Below are positions 35,570 to 44,902 of a DNA stretch of 64,000 nt, one piece after another; within the stretch, counting starts at the first letter, position 1; every line of letters starts with the position of its first letter. Under the pieces are notes generated by a model. The model was given only the letters and a program-made list of their open reading frames with translations. It was not told the origin of the DNA and made no database searches. The translations under genes were made by a program, and so were the position numbers. Where the stretch lies: positions 8,866,001-8,930,000 of the forward strand of contig NZ_CP092497.1 of the NCBI RefSeq assembly GCF_022479115.1, in the 5' to 3' direction. This DNA comes from Amycolatopsis sp. EV170708-02-1. Lineage in GTDB: Bacteria > Actinomycetota > Actinomycetes > Mycobacteriales > Pseudonocardiaceae.

Positions 35570-36754
35570 GTGCGCACAGTCGTAGTCATCGGGGGCGGGA
35601 TCGTCGGGCTCGCCACCGCCTGGGAGCTGACCAAACGAGGCCTGGACGTCACGGTGCTCGAAAAGGAGGAGCGCTGGGCGGCCCACCAGACCGGGCACAA
35701 CTCGAACGTCGTGCACGCGGGGCTCTACTACAAGCCGGGTTCCTTCAAGGCCAGGATGTCGACCGCCGGTAACCGGTCCATTGTGGACTTCGCCCGGCAG
35801 TACGGGGTGCCGGTCGAGGTCTGCGGCAAACTGGTCGTCGCCACCTCCGACGCCGAGCTTCCGGCGCTCAAGGTGCTCGCCGAACGCGCGGAGGCCAACG
35901 GGGTCCCGGCCAAGCTGATCACCCCGAGCGAAGCCCGCGAGTACGAGCCCGAGGTCTCCTGCGTCGCGGCGTTGCGCGTGGAGTCCACCGGCATCATCGA
36001 CTTCCCCGGCGTCTGCGCCGCGCTGGTGCGGCTGCTCGACGAATCCGACGCCGACCTGCGGCTCGGCACGCCCGCGCTGGGGATCCGCCCCGGCCGCACC
36101 GGCGGCGTCGAGGTGGCGACCGGCGACGACGTGATCCACGCGGACGCCCTCGTCAACTGCGCCGGCCTGCACGCGGACCGGGTCGCCCGGCTCGCCGGGC
36201 TCACCCCGAGCGCGCGGATCGTGCCGTTCCGCGGCGAGTACTACGAGCTGAAACCGGAACGCCGCCATCTGGTGCGGGGCCTGATCTACCCGGTCCCCGA
36301 CGCGTCGCTGCCGTTCCTCGGCGTGCACCTGACCCGCATGCTCGACGGCAGTGTGCACGCCGGCCCCAACGCCGTGCTCGCCCTGCGGCGCGAGGGCTAC
36401 ACCTGGCGCGACGTCTCCGCGAAAGACCTCGCCGAAGTCGCCCGCTTCCCCGGCGTCTGGCGGCTCGCGCGCAAGTACGCGTTCCCGACCGGGCTCGACG
36501 AGGTCCGCCGGTCGTTCTCCCGCCGCCGCTTCGCCGAAAGCCTCGCGCGGCTCGTGCCCGCCGTCACCGAGGACGACATCGTGCGGCACGGCTCCGGCGT
36601 CCGGGCACAGGCGCTGCGCCCGGACGGCGCCCTCGTCGACGACTTCCTGATCGAGACGGCGCCGAACCAGGTGCACGTCCTGAACGCGCCCTCACCGGCG
36701 GCGACCAGCGCGCTGGAGATCGCGAAGCACATCGCCGACGAGGTGAGCGCTTAG
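35570..36754 (+). CDS. lhgO: L-2-hydroxyglutarate oxidase-like FAD enzyme (DAO family)
   Basis: 394 residues from GTG 35570. FAD-binding VVVIGGGIVGLATAWELTKRG at the N-terminus, then QTGHNSNVVHAGLYYKPGS, RGEYYELKPE, YPVPDASLPFLGVHLTRMLDG and the C-terminal NAPSPAATSALEIAKHI, all typical of LhgO. The enzyme oxidises L-2-hydroxyglutarate to 2-oxoglutarate and passes electrons to oxygen or quinone. Divergent TetR operators suggest regulation. It overlaps the convergent DUF3558 gene by 4 nt. Confidence 0.9.
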   Translation: MRTVVVIGGGIVGLATAWELTKRGLDVTVLEKEERWAAHQTGHNSNVVHAGLYYKPGSFKARMSTAGNRSIVDFARQYGVPVEVCGKLVVATSDAELPALKVLAERAEANGVPAKLITPSEAREYEPEVSCVAALRVESTGIIDFPGVCAALVRLLDESDADLRLGTPALGIRPGRTGGVEVATGDDVIHADALVNCAGLHADRVARLAGLTPSARIVPFRGEYYELKPERRHLVRGLIYPVPDASLPFLGVHLTRMLDGSVHAGPNAVLALRREGYTWRDVSAKDLAEVARFPGVWRLARKYAFPTGLDEVRRSFSRRRFAESLARLVPAVTEDDIVRHGSGVRAQALRPDGALVDDFLIETAPNQVHVLNAPSPAATSALEIAKHIADEVSA

Positions 36755-37755
36755 GAGGAAGGCGGCAGGTTCGCGCTCAACAGCGGGACCGCGGCCTTGA
36801 TCACGTCGCACGCCTTCGCGGGGTCGTCGAGGTTGCCCGCGATGATCGCCACCGTCGACGTCGCGGTGATCGCGACCCCCGCCGCGCACAGCTTGCTGCC
36901 CGACTCGGTGTAGATCTTCCACTTGCGGCCGGCGGAGTCGAAGTCCTGTGGTTGCCCCTGCGAGATCAGCGTCGGCGTTTCGTCCATCGCCTTCGTCGTG
37001 TAGAACCACAGGTCGAGCGCCTTCTCGCCCTTCTCGCCGTCCGTGTCGGCCCATTCGCAGCCGAACTGGTTCGGGTCGGCGCTGGACTTCATCGGCTCAC
37101 CCGTGGGTCCGAGCCGCAGCTGGGCGGTCTGCTCGGGCTTGAGCATGGCGCACGGGTCGGTGCTCACCAGCGGCCCGCCCGGCTCGGCGGGCTTCTGCCC
37201 GGGCGGGGCGGTGATCTGCGGATTCTGCTCCCCACCCGGCAGCTTCGACGCCACGGCCGGGGCCGCCGCCTTGGCGAGGTCGCACGCGTTGCCCTCGGTG
37301 TGGTCGTGGCTCTCGCTGGCGATCTCCACGAACGAGTCCGGCGTGATCTCCGTGCTCAGCGAGCAGTAGGTCGGCCCGAGGATGGTGGCGTACCGAGTCC
37401 AGGTGAAGCCGCCGATGCCGAACTTCTCGCCGGGCAGGGCGCCGTTCATGTACTCGTTCAAGGACAGGTCCTTGCTCAGCGAGATCTCGAGGTTCGACGC
37501 CTTGCTCGCGTCCTCCAGCTTGCGGAACCGGCAGACCGCGGGGACCTTCTGCTCGGGTTTGGCGGCGCGCTCTTCCCCCGGATACGTGACTCCCAGCGCC
37601 TTCGCGTATTCCTCCGAGAGCATGGTGCACGGCTCGGCCTTCGTGACGACCGGTCCCTGTCCGGGCACCGGCGAGGCCGTTCCGGCGATCGTCGACGTGC
37701 AGCCGCCGAGCGCCAGCACCGCCAGCCCGATCGCGAGCGAGTTCCGAAACCGCAT
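36751..37755 (-). CDS. DUF3558 lipoprotein with two tandem domains
   Basis: 334 residues. ATG 37755 is chosen because GAGGAGGGG lies 4-5 nt upstream. Lipobox LGGC (C19) is followed by TSTIAGTASPVPGQGP. Two DUF3558-like units follow: one from PCTMLSEEYAKALG, one from DPCAMLKPEQTAQLRLG, each with a downstream cysteine pattern (VCRF, CDLAKAA; GCEWAD, CDVIKAA). Linked by a Pro/Gly-rich segment. It is a tandem paralogue of the next gene upstream; role unknown, cell-surface location likely. Confidence 0.85.
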   Translation of the reverse strand: MRFRNSLAIGLAVLALGGCTSTIAGTASPVPGQGPVVTKAEPCTMLSEEYAKALGVTYPGEERAAKPEQKVPAVCRFRKLEDASKASNLEISLSKDLSLNEYMNGALPGEKFGIGGFTWTRYATILGPTYCSLSTEITPDSFVEIASESHDHTEGNACDLAKAAAPAVASKLPGGEQNPQITAPPGQKPAEPGGPLVSTDPCAMLKPEQTAQLRLGPTGEPMKSSADPNQFGCEWADTDGEKGEKALDLWFYTTKAMDETPTLISQGQPQDFDSAGRKWKIYTESGSKLCAAGVAITATSTVAIIAGNLDDPAKACDVIKAAVPLLSANLPPSS

Positions 37756-37802
37756 GCGTCCCCTCCTCATCGGCTCGCACACTACTTGTGCGCGGCCGCC
37801 GT

Positions 37803-38813
37803 TCACGAACCGGCGGGCAGCGCGGCGCTCACCGTCGGCAGCGCGGCCCGCAGCAGGTCACAGGCTTTCGCCCCGTCGTCCCAGTGGCCGCTGGAGACCT
37901 TCACGGTGGACGTCGCGCTCATCGGCAGCGCGGCCGTGCAGTACTTCGTGGCGGCGTCGGACCGGACCGTCCACTTGCGACCCCCGAGGTCGGTCTCCTC
38001 GGGGGTGCCTTCGAGCCCGGCGACGTCGGCGACGGCCGTCGACACGAAGAGCGTCACGTCCAGCGGACGCTGCCCCTTGTCGCCGTCGGAGTCCTTCCAC
38101 TGGCAGCCCTTGTCCTCGGGATTGGCCAGATTGGCCGGATCGACCGGGGTGCCAGGGGCGATGGCCAGCTTTGCGGCTTCGTCGGGCTTCAGCAGCGTGC
38201 ACGGGTCGACCTGCAGCAACGGCCCGGACGGCTCGGGTTTCTTCTGCCCCGGCGGCGCGACGATCTTCGGGTTCGGCTCGCCGCCAGGCAGCCTCGACGC
38301 GATCGCGGGGGCCGCGGCGAGCGCGAGATCGCAGGCCGTCGCCTCGGGCGCGCCCGTCTGGGTCTCGCTGCCGAGCTCGACGAACGAGGACGGCCCGAGC
38401 TCGGTGCTGAGCGAGCAGGCCGTCGGGCCGAGCGGGGACGCGTAGCGCGTCCAGGTGAAGCCGCCGATGCCGTACTTCTCACCGGGCTGGGCACCGGCGT
38501 AGAAGTCGTTCAGCGGGATGTCGACGCTCTGCGTGATCGAAAGGGACACCCCGCGCGGCGAATCGTCGCGTTCGGACAGCAGGCACATCGGCGGGACCAG
38601 CTGGGCTTTGTTGCCCTTGGTCTCGACACCCGGCAGCTTGAGCGCCAGCGCGTCGGCGTGTTCCGGGGTGAGCAACGAGCACGGCGCCGCCTTGGTGAGC
38701 ACCGGCCCCTGGCCGGGCACCGGCGACGCCGTACCCGAGATCGTCTCGGAACACCCGCCGAGCAGGAGGACCACCGCGAAGAGCGCGGTGATCGGCGTGC
38801 GACGGCGGTTCAT
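37803..38813 (-). CDS. DUF3558 lipoprotein with two tandem domains (paralogue)
   Basis: 336 residues. Lipobox LGGC (C21), then SETISGTASPVPGQGPVLTKAAPC, closely matching the neighbouring protein. The domains start at PCSLLTPEHADALAL and DPCTLLKPDEAAKLAI; shared GFTWTRYA, LGPT.CSLSTE and CDL segments show a recent tandem duplication. It lies 47 nt upstream of its paralogue and 24 nt from serS, so co-transcription from the serS side is possible. Confidence 0.85.
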   Translation of the reverse strand: MNRRRTPITALFAVVLLLGGCSETISGTASPVPGQGPVLTKAAPCSLLTPEHADALALKLPGVETKGNKAQLVPPMCLLSERDDSPRGVSLSITQSVDIPLNDFYAGAQPGEKYGIGGFTWTRYASPLGPTACSLSTELGPSSFVELGSETQTGAPEATACDLALAAAPAIASRLPGGEPNPKIVAPPGQKKPEPSGPLLQVDPCTLLKPDEAAKLAIAPGTPVDPANLANPEDKGCQWKDSDGDKGQRPLDVTLFVSTAVADVAGLEGTPEETDLGGRKWTVRSDAATKYCTAALPMSATSTVKVSSGHWDDGAKACDLLRAALPTVSAALPAGS

Positions 38814-38837
38814 TCGGGTCCCTCCTCGGTGCGGACC

Positions 38838-40106
38838 CTACTTCGATGCCGGCGTGAGCACCTCGGTTCCACCGAGGAAGGGACGAAGCGCCTCCGGCAC
38901 CCGGACCGATCCGTCTTCGAGCTGGTGGTTCTCCAGGATCGCGACGATCCACCTGGTGGTGGCGAGCGTGCCGTTCAGCGTGGCGACGGTCTGCGGGCGG
39001 CCGTCGTCGTCGCGGTAGCGGATGCCGAGGCGGCGCGCCTGGAACGTCGTGCAGTTCGACGTCGAGGTCAGCTCGCGGTAGGTCTCCTGCGACGGCACCC
39101 ACGCCTCGCAGTCGAACTTCCGGTACGCGGAGGTGCCGAGGTCGCCGGTGGCGGTGTCGATCACCCGGTACGGGACCTCGATCTTGGCGAGCATCTGCTC
39201 TTCCCAGTCCAGCAGGCGAGCGTGCTCGGCCTCGGCGTCCTCGGGACGCGTGTAGACGAACATCTCGACCTTGTCGAACTGGTGCACGCGGATGATGCCG
39301 CGGGTGTCCTTGCCGTACGAACCGGCCTCGCGGCGGTAGCAGGAAGACCAGCCCGCGTACCGCTTCGCGCCCTTGCCGAGGTCGAGGATCTCGTCGGCGT
39401 GGTAGCCGGCGAGCGGGACCTCGGAGGTGCCGACGAGGTACAGGTCGTCGTCGCGCAGCCGGTAGACCTCCGACGAGTGCGCGCCGAGGAACCCGGTGCC
39501 CGCCATGATCTCCGGCCGCACCAGCGTCGGCGTGATCATCGGGGTGAAGCCGTTCGCGGTCGCCTGCGCGATCGCCATGTTCAGCAGGCCGAGCTGAAGC
39601 TGGGCACCGACCCCGGTGAGGAAGTAGAACCGCGAACCCGAGACCTTCGCGCCGCGCTCCATGTCGAGCGCGCCGAGACCCTCGCAGAGTTCGAGGTGGT
39701 CCTTCGGCTCGAAGTCGAACTTCTTCGGCTCGCCGACGTGCTTGAGCACGACGTAGTCGTCCTCGCCGCCTTCGGGCGCGTCGGGATGGACGAGGTTCGG
39801 CACCAGGCGATGCAGCTGCTCGAACTCCTCCGAGGCCTCGGTCTGCTCGACCTCGGCGGTCTTGACCTGGGCGGCGAGCTCCTTCGCCTTGGCGAGGAGC
39901 TCGGCCCGCTCGTCGCCCTGCGCCTTCGGGATGAGCTTGCCCAGCGACTTCTGCTCGGCGCGCAGCTTGTCGGCGGCGGCGATGGAGGACCGGCGGCGGG
40001 AGTCGAGGGAGAGCAGCTTGTCGACCACTCCTTCGTCCTCGCCACGGGCGCGCTGCGAAGCGCGCACGACGTCCGGTTCATCGCGCAGAGTCCTGGGGTC
40101 AATCAC
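38838..40106 (-). CDS. serS: Serine--tRNA ligase
   Basis: 422 residues from GTG 40106 ([22 protein letters not shown]). The N-terminal coiled-coil tRNA-binding arm spans about 25-105. Class II motifs follow: [15 protein letters not shown], motif 2 in [21 protein letters not shown], and motif 3 in [19 protein letters not shown]. SerRS charges tRNA-Ser and initiates selenocysteine synthesis where present. In M. tuberculosis serS lies beside the septum-formation and metallopeptidase genes; here a gap of 4.8 kb separates them. Confidence 0.97.
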   Translation of the reverse strand: MIDPRTLRDEPDVVRASQRARGEDEGVVDKLLSLDSRRRSSIAAADKLRAEQKSLGKLIPKAQGDERAELLAKAKELAAQVKTAEVEQTEASEEFEQLHRLVPNLVHPDAPEGGEDDYVVLKHVGEPKKFDFEPKDHLELCEGLGALDMERGAKVSGSRFYFLTGVGAQLQLGLLNMAIAQATANGFTPMITPTLVRPEIMAGTGFLGAHSSEVYRLRDDDLYLVGTSEVPLAGYHADEILDLGKGAKRYAGWSSCYRREAGSYGKDTRGIIRVHQFDKVEMFVYTRPEDAEAEHARLLDWEEQMLAKIEVPYRVIDTATGDLGTSAYRKFDCEAWVPSQETYRELTSTSNCTTFQARRLGIRYRDDDGRPQTVATLNGTLATTRWIVAILENHQLEDGSVRVPEALRPFLGGTEVLTPASK

Positions 40107-40239
40107 GAGTGCTGAGGGTAGTCCGTGCGAGTCGCACAAAATGTGCGGGTCCGCGCGGATAACCCGACAGTCTGATCGTTGCCGCCCGTTTCGGCCGCTC
40201 CCCATACTGAGATCTCCCTGCTGCGGACGGAGAAACCCG

Positions 40240-41523
40240 ATGACCGATGCGGACCTGCTGGCGCGGCACAAGGCGGTACTGCCGTCGTGGCTGGCGCTCT
40301 ACTACGACGAGCCGATCGAGATCGTGCACGCGCAGGACCGCCGGGTCATCGACTCGACCGGGCGCACCTACCTGGACTTCTTCGCGGGCATCCTGACCAA
40401 CTCGATGGGCTACGACGTCTCGGCGATCAGCGACGCCGTGCGCAAGCAGCTCGACACCGGCATCCTGCACACGTCGACGCTGTACCTGATCCGCTCCCAG
40501 GTCGAGCTGGCCGAGCGCATCGCGAAGCTTTCCGGCATCCCCGACGCGAAGGTGTTCTTCACCAACTCCGGGACCGAGGCCAACGACACCGCGCTCATGC
40601 TCGCCACCCAGTACCGGCGCAGCAACCAGGTGCTGGCGATGCGGAACTCGTACCACGGACGGTCTTTCGCGACGGTCGGCATCACGGGCAACCGCGGCTG
40701 GTCGGCGTCGTCGCTCAGCCCGGTGAAGGTGAGCTACGTGCACGGCGGCTACCGGTACCGCAGCCCGTTCCGGGCGCTTTCGGACACCGAGTACATCGAC
40801 GCGTGCGTCGCGGACCTCGTCGACGTGCTGGAGACGGGCACTTCGGGCGACGTCGCCTGCATGATCGCCGAGCCGATCCAGGGCGTCGGCGGCTTCAGCT
40901 CACCGCCGGACGGCCTGTTCAAGGCGATGAAGGAGGTCCTCGACCAGTACGGGATCCTGTTCATCTCCGACGAGGTCCAGACCGGCTGGGGACGGACCGG
41001 GGAACACTACTGGGGGATCCAGGCGCACGACGTCGTCCCCGACGCGATGACCTTCGCGAAGGGCCTCGGCAACGGACTCGCCATCGGCGGGCTCGTGGCG
41101 CGCGGCGACCTCGTCGACTGCCTGACCGCGAACTCGATCTCGACCTTCGGCGGCAACCCGGTCGCCATGGCGGGCGCGGCCGCGGTGCTCGACCACATCG
41201 CCGAGGGCGACCTGCAGGCCAACGCGCTCGCCCGCGGCAACGAACTGCTCGACGGCCTGCGCGCGGCCGGGAACCCGCTGATCGGGGACGTGCGCGGCAA
41301 GGGCCTGATGATCGGCGTCGAGCTGGTCGAACCGGGCGGGATGACGCCGAATCCGGGCGCCGCGGCGCGGATGATGGAGGAGACCAAGGCGCGGGGGCTG
41401 CTGATCGGCAAGGGCGGGCTGCACGGCAACGTGCTGCGGATCGCGCCGCCGATGACGCTGACCGCCGAAGAGGCCGCGGAGGGTCTGGGCGTCATCGTGG
41501 ACGCGTTGGCTGCCATCTCCTGA
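40240..41523 (+). CDS. Class III PLP-dependent aminotransferase
   Basis: 427 residues from ATG 40240. Typical class III features: [10 protein letters not shown] (108-117), [15 protein letters not shown]244 in [18 protein letters not shown], and Schiff-base lysine K274 in [14 protein letters not shown]. The family transfers omega-amino groups (GABA, beta-alanine, ornithine) or alanine to glyoxylate; the sequence looks closest to AGXT2/4-aminobutyrate types, but substrate is unassigned. It stands alone, followed by a family A palindrome. Confidence 0.88.
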   Translation: MTDADLLARHKAVLPSWLALYYDEPIEIVHAQDRRVIDSTGRTYLDFFAGILTNSMGYDVSAISDAVRKQLDTGILHTSTLYLIRSQVELAERIAKLSGIPDAKVFFTNSGTEANDTALMLATQYRRSNQVLAMRNSYHGRSFATVGITGNRGWSASSLSPVKVSYVHGGYRYRSPFRALSDTEYIDACVADLVDVLETGTSGDVACMIAEPIQGVGGFSSPPDGLFKAMKEVLDQYGILFISDEVQTGWGRTGEHYWGIQAHDVVPDAMTFAKGLGNGLAIGGLVARGDLVDCLTANSISTFGGNPVAMAGAAAVLDHIAEGDLQANALARGNELLDGLRAAGNPLIGDVRGKGLMIGVELVEPGGMTPNPGAAARMMEETKARGLLIGKGGLHGNVLRIAPPMTLTAEEAAEGLGVIVDALAAIS

Positions 41524-41537
41524 GCTGGTAACTGGGT

Positions 41538-41583
41538 CTCGTGAGTGGCAAGGACGGTTCTAACCGTCCTTGCCACTCACGAG
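41538..41583. repeat. 46-nt palindromic repeat, family A copy 2 (terminator-like)
   Basis: Perfect 22-nt arms (41538-41559, 41562-41583) identical to copy 1, with centre CT instead of AG. It fills the gap between the convergent aminotransferase and haloalkane dehalogenase genes. Confidence 0.85.
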
Positions 41584-41585
41584 GA

Positions 41586-42500
41586 TCATGAGCGGGCGAA
41601 GCGCGCGATGACCTCGCCCAGCCGCCCGCCGGCGTCTTCCTGCAGGAAGTGCCCGGCGCCGGTGATCGTCGGATGCTCCAGTTCGCGGGCGCCGCGCATC
41701 GAGGCCCGCAGTTCGAGGCCCCACGGCGCGGTGATCGGGTCTCCGTCGGAGAACGAGACCAGGAACGGCTTGTCCAGTTCGGACAGCACCTTCAGCGCGG
41801 CCCGGTTGGCGGCCGACGCCGGATCTTCCGGGGTGAGCGGCACCAGCGACGGCATCGCGCGCGGCGCGGCCTTGTACATCTCGTTCGGGAAGGGCGCGTC
41901 GTAGGCGGCGCGGACCTCCTCGGGCAGCTTGGTCTGACAGCCCGATTGGACGAACCGCCCGATGTCGATGACCTGGGCGTTCTCCATGGCGTCGCGGAAC
42001 TTGTGCCACAGCTCGGGCATGTCGGTGTCGCCGGTGGGGAGGCCGGTGTTGGCCGCGACGACCCTGGCGAAACGGTCGGGGTTCTCGGCGACCAGCCGCA
42101 GGCCGATCAGGCCGCCCCAGTCCTGGCCGACCAGGGTGACGTCGGTCAGGTCGAGGACGTCGAAGGCGAACGCGCGCATCCACTCGACGTGCCGCTGGTA
42201 GGTGTGGTCGACCATGTCGCCGGGTTTGTCGGATCGGCCGAAGCCGACCAGGTCGGGCGCGATGGCGCGCAGCCCGGCGTCGGCGAGCACCGGGATGACC
42301 TTGCGGTAGAGGTAGGACCAGGTCGGCTCGCCGTGCAGCAGGAGAACGGGCGGCCCGTCTTCGGGTCCGGCTTCCACGTATCCCACTCTGATCACGCCGC
42401 CGTGAAGGTCGACGAGCTCCGCGTAGCGCGGCTCGAAGTCGAAATCGGGCAGGTCCGAGAACCGGTCGTCCGGTGTCCTTAAAAGGCGCACGACTCCCAC
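41586..42500 (-). CDS. Haloalkane dehalogenase
   Basis: 304 residues if GTG 42500 is used; GTG 42491 (RLLRTPDDRF) fits family N-termini better. Alpha/beta-hydrolase: oxyanion region LLHGEPTWSYLYRK, nucleophile D127 with halide-stabilising W128 in GQDWGG, acid D254 (or D252) in FSDGDPITAPWG, base H284 in GAGHFLQED. These enzymes hydrolyse carbon-halogen bonds to alcohols. The first start codon lies in a large hairpin (42483-42522). Confidence 0.9.
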   Translation of the reverse strand: MGVVRLLRTPDDRFSDLPDFDFEPRYAELVDLHGGVIRVGYVEAGPEDGPPVLLLHGEPTWSYLYRKVIPVLADAGLRAIAPDLVGFGRSDKPGDMVDHTYQRHVEWMRAFAFDVLDLTDVTLVGQDWGGLIGLRLVAENPDRFARVVAANTGLPTGDTDMPELWHKFRDAMENAQVIDIGRFVQSGCQTKLPEEVRAAYDAPFPNEMYKAAPRAMPSLVPLTPEDPASAANRAALKVLSELDKPFLVSFSDGDPITAPWGLELRASMRGARELEHPTITGAGHFLQEDAGGRLGEVIARFARS

Positions 42501-42522
42501 GTTAGTGGGAATCGTGCGCCTT
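42483..42522 (-). terminator. 18-nt-arm hairpin overlapping the dehalogenase start
   Basis: Arms at 42483-42500 and 42505-42522 match at 17 of 18 pairs around a 4-nt loop; for leftward transcripts the stem is followed by TTTTA. It lies 23 nt beyond the DUF350 stop, so it is probably that operon's terminator, and includes the first dehalogenase GTG codons. Confidence 0.65.
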
Positions 42523-42545
42523 TGCGGTTTCAGCGGGTCAAGAAG

Positions 42546-42998
42546 TCACGAGATGGCGACGGCCACGATCAGGCCGAGGGCCAGGTGCGCGGCCGCGACG
42601 ACGACGCTGGCCGGGGCGAACTTCTCGCTCTCGATGGTCGAGCGGATGTCGATGCGGGTCGCCCACTCCAGCAGCCGGACGGCGAGCACCTGCACGATGA
42701 CGCCGAGCAGGCCGTAGACCAGCGAGGTGATGAGGCCCTCGGTCAGGTCGCTGGCGGAGTTCGCGATCGCCACGACGATGATGAACGCCATCGACAGCAG
42801 GCCCGACGCGGTGACGATGACCGCGTTCGGCAGGCCACGGGTGACCAGCTGGGACAGCTTGCCGGGCGTGGTCCAGTCGATCGCCCAGAACCCGGCGAAC
42901 ATCATCAGCAGGCCGACGACGCCGTACAGCAGGATCGCGCCGATCCCTCGCACGAGGTCGGAGCCGAACGTGTCGGACAGCGCAAGGGTGGTGGTCAC
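42546..42998 (-). CDS. DUF350 membrane protein (YjfL-like)
   Basis: 150 residues from GTG 42998. Four membrane helices in two similar halves (LVRGIGAILLYGVVGLLMMFAGF and LITSLVYGLLGVIVQVLAVRLLEW), the DUF350 layout. In Escherichia coli yjfL lies beside yjfM (DUF1190) and yjfC (glutathionylspermidine-synthase-like). The same three families are in line here, suggesting a conserved functional unit. Its biochemical role is unknown. Confidence 0.85.
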   Translation of the reverse strand: MTTTLALSDTFGSDLVRGIGAILLYGVVGLLMMFAGFWAIDWTTPGKLSQLVTRGLPNAVIVTASGLLSMAFIIVVAIANSASDLTEGLITSLVYGLLGVIVQVLAVRLLEWATRIDIRSTIESEKFAPASVVVAAAHLALGLIVAVAIS

Positions 42999-43047
42999 AG
43001 GGGTTCTCCAGAAGTCAGGAAATGTCAGGTTTGTGCGGTTGCTTCTA

Positions 43048-44214
43048 TCACGACTCGATGATGCGGTGCGGGACGAACGCCGCACCGTCGTCCGTGACGA
43101 GTCCCGCGGTCTCGCGGATACCGAGACCGGCGGCCTGGTCCCCGACGATCCACGCGCCGAGCGCGGGCCGGTAACCCTGGAACTCCGGGAGCGGGTCGAA
43201 CGCCTGGTAGACGTAGCCTTCCGCGCCGTAGACCCCGTCGGTCTGCGTCTCGTAGCCGGTGGCGACGATCTGCACGTTCGCGCCCTCGCGGCCGAGTTTC
43301 GGCTTGCGGACGTACTCGGTCAGCAGGCCGGGGTCGTCGGCGAAGGCGGGCAGCAGGTTCGGATGCCCCGGGTAGTTCTCCCACAGGATCGCGAGCAGCG
43401 TCTTGTTGGAGAGGATCATCTTCCACAGCGGCTCGACCCACAGCGTGCGCGGCATGGTCTCCACGGCGAAGCGGCCGAACTCCTCGTCGACCACCCATTC
43501 CCACGGGTAGAGCTTCACCACGGTCGCCATCTGCGCCTCTTCGAGGTCGACGAACCGTTTCAGCACCGGGTCCCAGCCGATCTCCTCGATCGACAGGCCG
43601 ACGGTGTCGAGCCCGGCCTCGGCCGCGGTCTCCTGCAGGTACGCCGTCGTCACGTGGTCCTCACCGGACGGGTCGGCCGAAGACCAGGTGAAGTGCAGCT
43701 CGTTCGAGGGCAGCTTGTCGGCGAGTTCGCCCCAGCGCTCGACGAGCTTCTCGTGGATCGAGTTCCACTGGTCGTCGTCGGGGAAGACCGCGGTCTTCCA
43801 GTGCCACTGCAGCACCGCGGCCTCGAGCAGCGAGGTCGGGGTGTCGGCGTTGTACTCGAGCAGCTTCGCCGGGCTCTTGCCGTCGTAGCGCAGGTCGAAC
43901 CGGCCGTAGACGTGCGGATCCTGCCGCTTCCACGACTCCGCGATATGCGGCCAGACCCACTCCGGGATGCCGAAGCGGTGGTACTGCTCGGTGGTGATCA
44001 CGTTGTCGACCGCTTCGAGGCACATCGAGTGCAGCAGTTCGACGTCCGCCTCGACCGACAGGATCTCGTCCATGTCGAAGACGTAGTGGACCGACTCGTC
44101 CCAGTACGGCCGGGATTTGCCGGAGCCGTCGCGCGCGGGCGTGCCGAAGACCAGCCCCTGCTCTTCGACGATGTTCTGCCAGTCCCGCCGGGGCGGCTTG
44201 GAATCCCGGTACAC
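43048..44214 (-). CDS. Glutathionylspermidine synthase-like ATP-grasp protein (YgiC/YjfC-like)
   Basis: 388 residues from GTG 44214, directly adjoining the upstream stop. Family landmarks: GRFDLRYDGKSPAKLLEYNADTPTSLLEAAVLQW, LYPWEWVVDEEFGRFA, WVEPLWKMILSNKTLLAILWENYPGHPNLLPA and KPKLGREGANVQI. These belong to the C-terminal synthetase half of Gsp synthase; the amidase half is absent. The ATP-grasp fold implies ATP-driven amide bond formation. Actinomycetes lack glutathione as main thiol, so the product is probably not glutathionylspermidine. Confidence 0.88.
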   Translation of the reverse strand: MYRDSKPPRRDWQNIVEEQGLVFGTPARDGSGKSRPYWDESVHYVFDMDEILSVEADVELLHSMCLEAVDNVITTEQYHRFGIPEWVWPHIAESWKRQDPHVYGRFDLRYDGKSPAKLLEYNADTPTSLLEAAVLQWHWKTAVFPDDDQWNSIHEKLVERWGELADKLPSNELHFTWSSADPSGEDHVTTAYLQETAAEAGLDTVGLSIEEIGWDPVLKRFVDLEEAQMATVVKLYPWEWVVDEEFGRFAVETMPRTLWVEPLWKMILSNKTLLAILWENYPGHPNLLPAFADDPGLLTEYVRKPKLGREGANVQIVATGYETQTDGVYGAEGYVYQAFDPLPEFQGYRPALGAWIVGDQAAGLGIRETAGLVTDDGAAFVPHRIIES

Positions 44215-44817
44215 CTACGAGCCCCCGCTCTTACCGCTGCCGCCGCTCTTGCCGCTGATGCCGAACCCGCCGCGCTGGACGGACTTGCCCGACTTCGTGC
44301 TGATGTTCGCGCCCGACGGCGCGGTGTACGAGCCGCCGGACACACGCTGCCCGATCGCCCCGGTGCCGCCGTAGTTGTAGCGGTAGCTGTTGTAGCCGCC
44401 GCCACCACCGATCGGGATGAAGAAGAAGCCACCGGAGTGGTAGCCGCCGTGCGACGTCACGTACCGCTCGTCGCAGTTGTCGTCCTGGTCGACGATCCCG
44501 TCCTTGGTGGTGCAGACGGCCGTCACGTTCTCCGGCTTCGCGACCGTGTAGAACGTCGCGACCAGCCCGACCAGGCCGACGGTCACCCCGGTACCGATCA
44601 GGATCTTCTTCTTGGTCGAAGACTTCTTCTCGGCGGCGCGAGCGGCCTCGGCCGCCATCGCCTCCTGGCGCTGCTGCTCCGCCAGCGCCTGCTGGCGTGC
44701 CCGCTGCTCGGCCAGCGACGGCTGCCGCGCCTGCGTGCTGCTGTCCTGGAAGCGCATCGAACCGCGCTTGGGCGGCTCCTGAGGCGCTTGTGCCCCCTGG
44801 TTGTCATCCTGCGTCAT
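44215..44817 (-). CDS. Gly-rich single-pass membrane protein, DUF1190/YgiB-like
   Basis: 200 residues from ATG 44817. A Gln/Ala/Arg-rich cytosolic N-terminus (predicted coiled coil, about 30-65) precedes one membrane helix (KKILIGTGVTVGLVGLVATFYTV). The extracytoplasmic part has CTTKDGIVDQDDNCDERYV (two cysteines) and a Gly/Tyr/Ser-rich tail ending QRGGFGISGKSGGSGKSGGS, like the tail of YgiB. It starts the operon with the ATP-grasp and DUF350 genes. Confidence 0.75.
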   Translation of the reverse strand: MTQDDNQGAQAPQEPPKRGSMRFQDSSTQARQPSLAEQRARQQALAEQQRQEAMAAEAARAAEKKSSTKKKILIGTGVTVGLVGLVATFYTVAKPENVTAVCTTKDGIVDQDDNCDERYVTSHGGYHSGGFFFIPIGGGGGYNSYRYNYGGTGAIGQRVSGGSYTAPSGANISTKSGKSVQRGGFGISGKSGGSGKSGGS

Positions 44818-44902
44818 CGAAGCTCCGTAATCGCCCGCCGGCCCGAACTCGTGTCCAACACTAACCACCCGGTACGCGCACCTTACGTGCGGCGCGGGCA
44901 TC

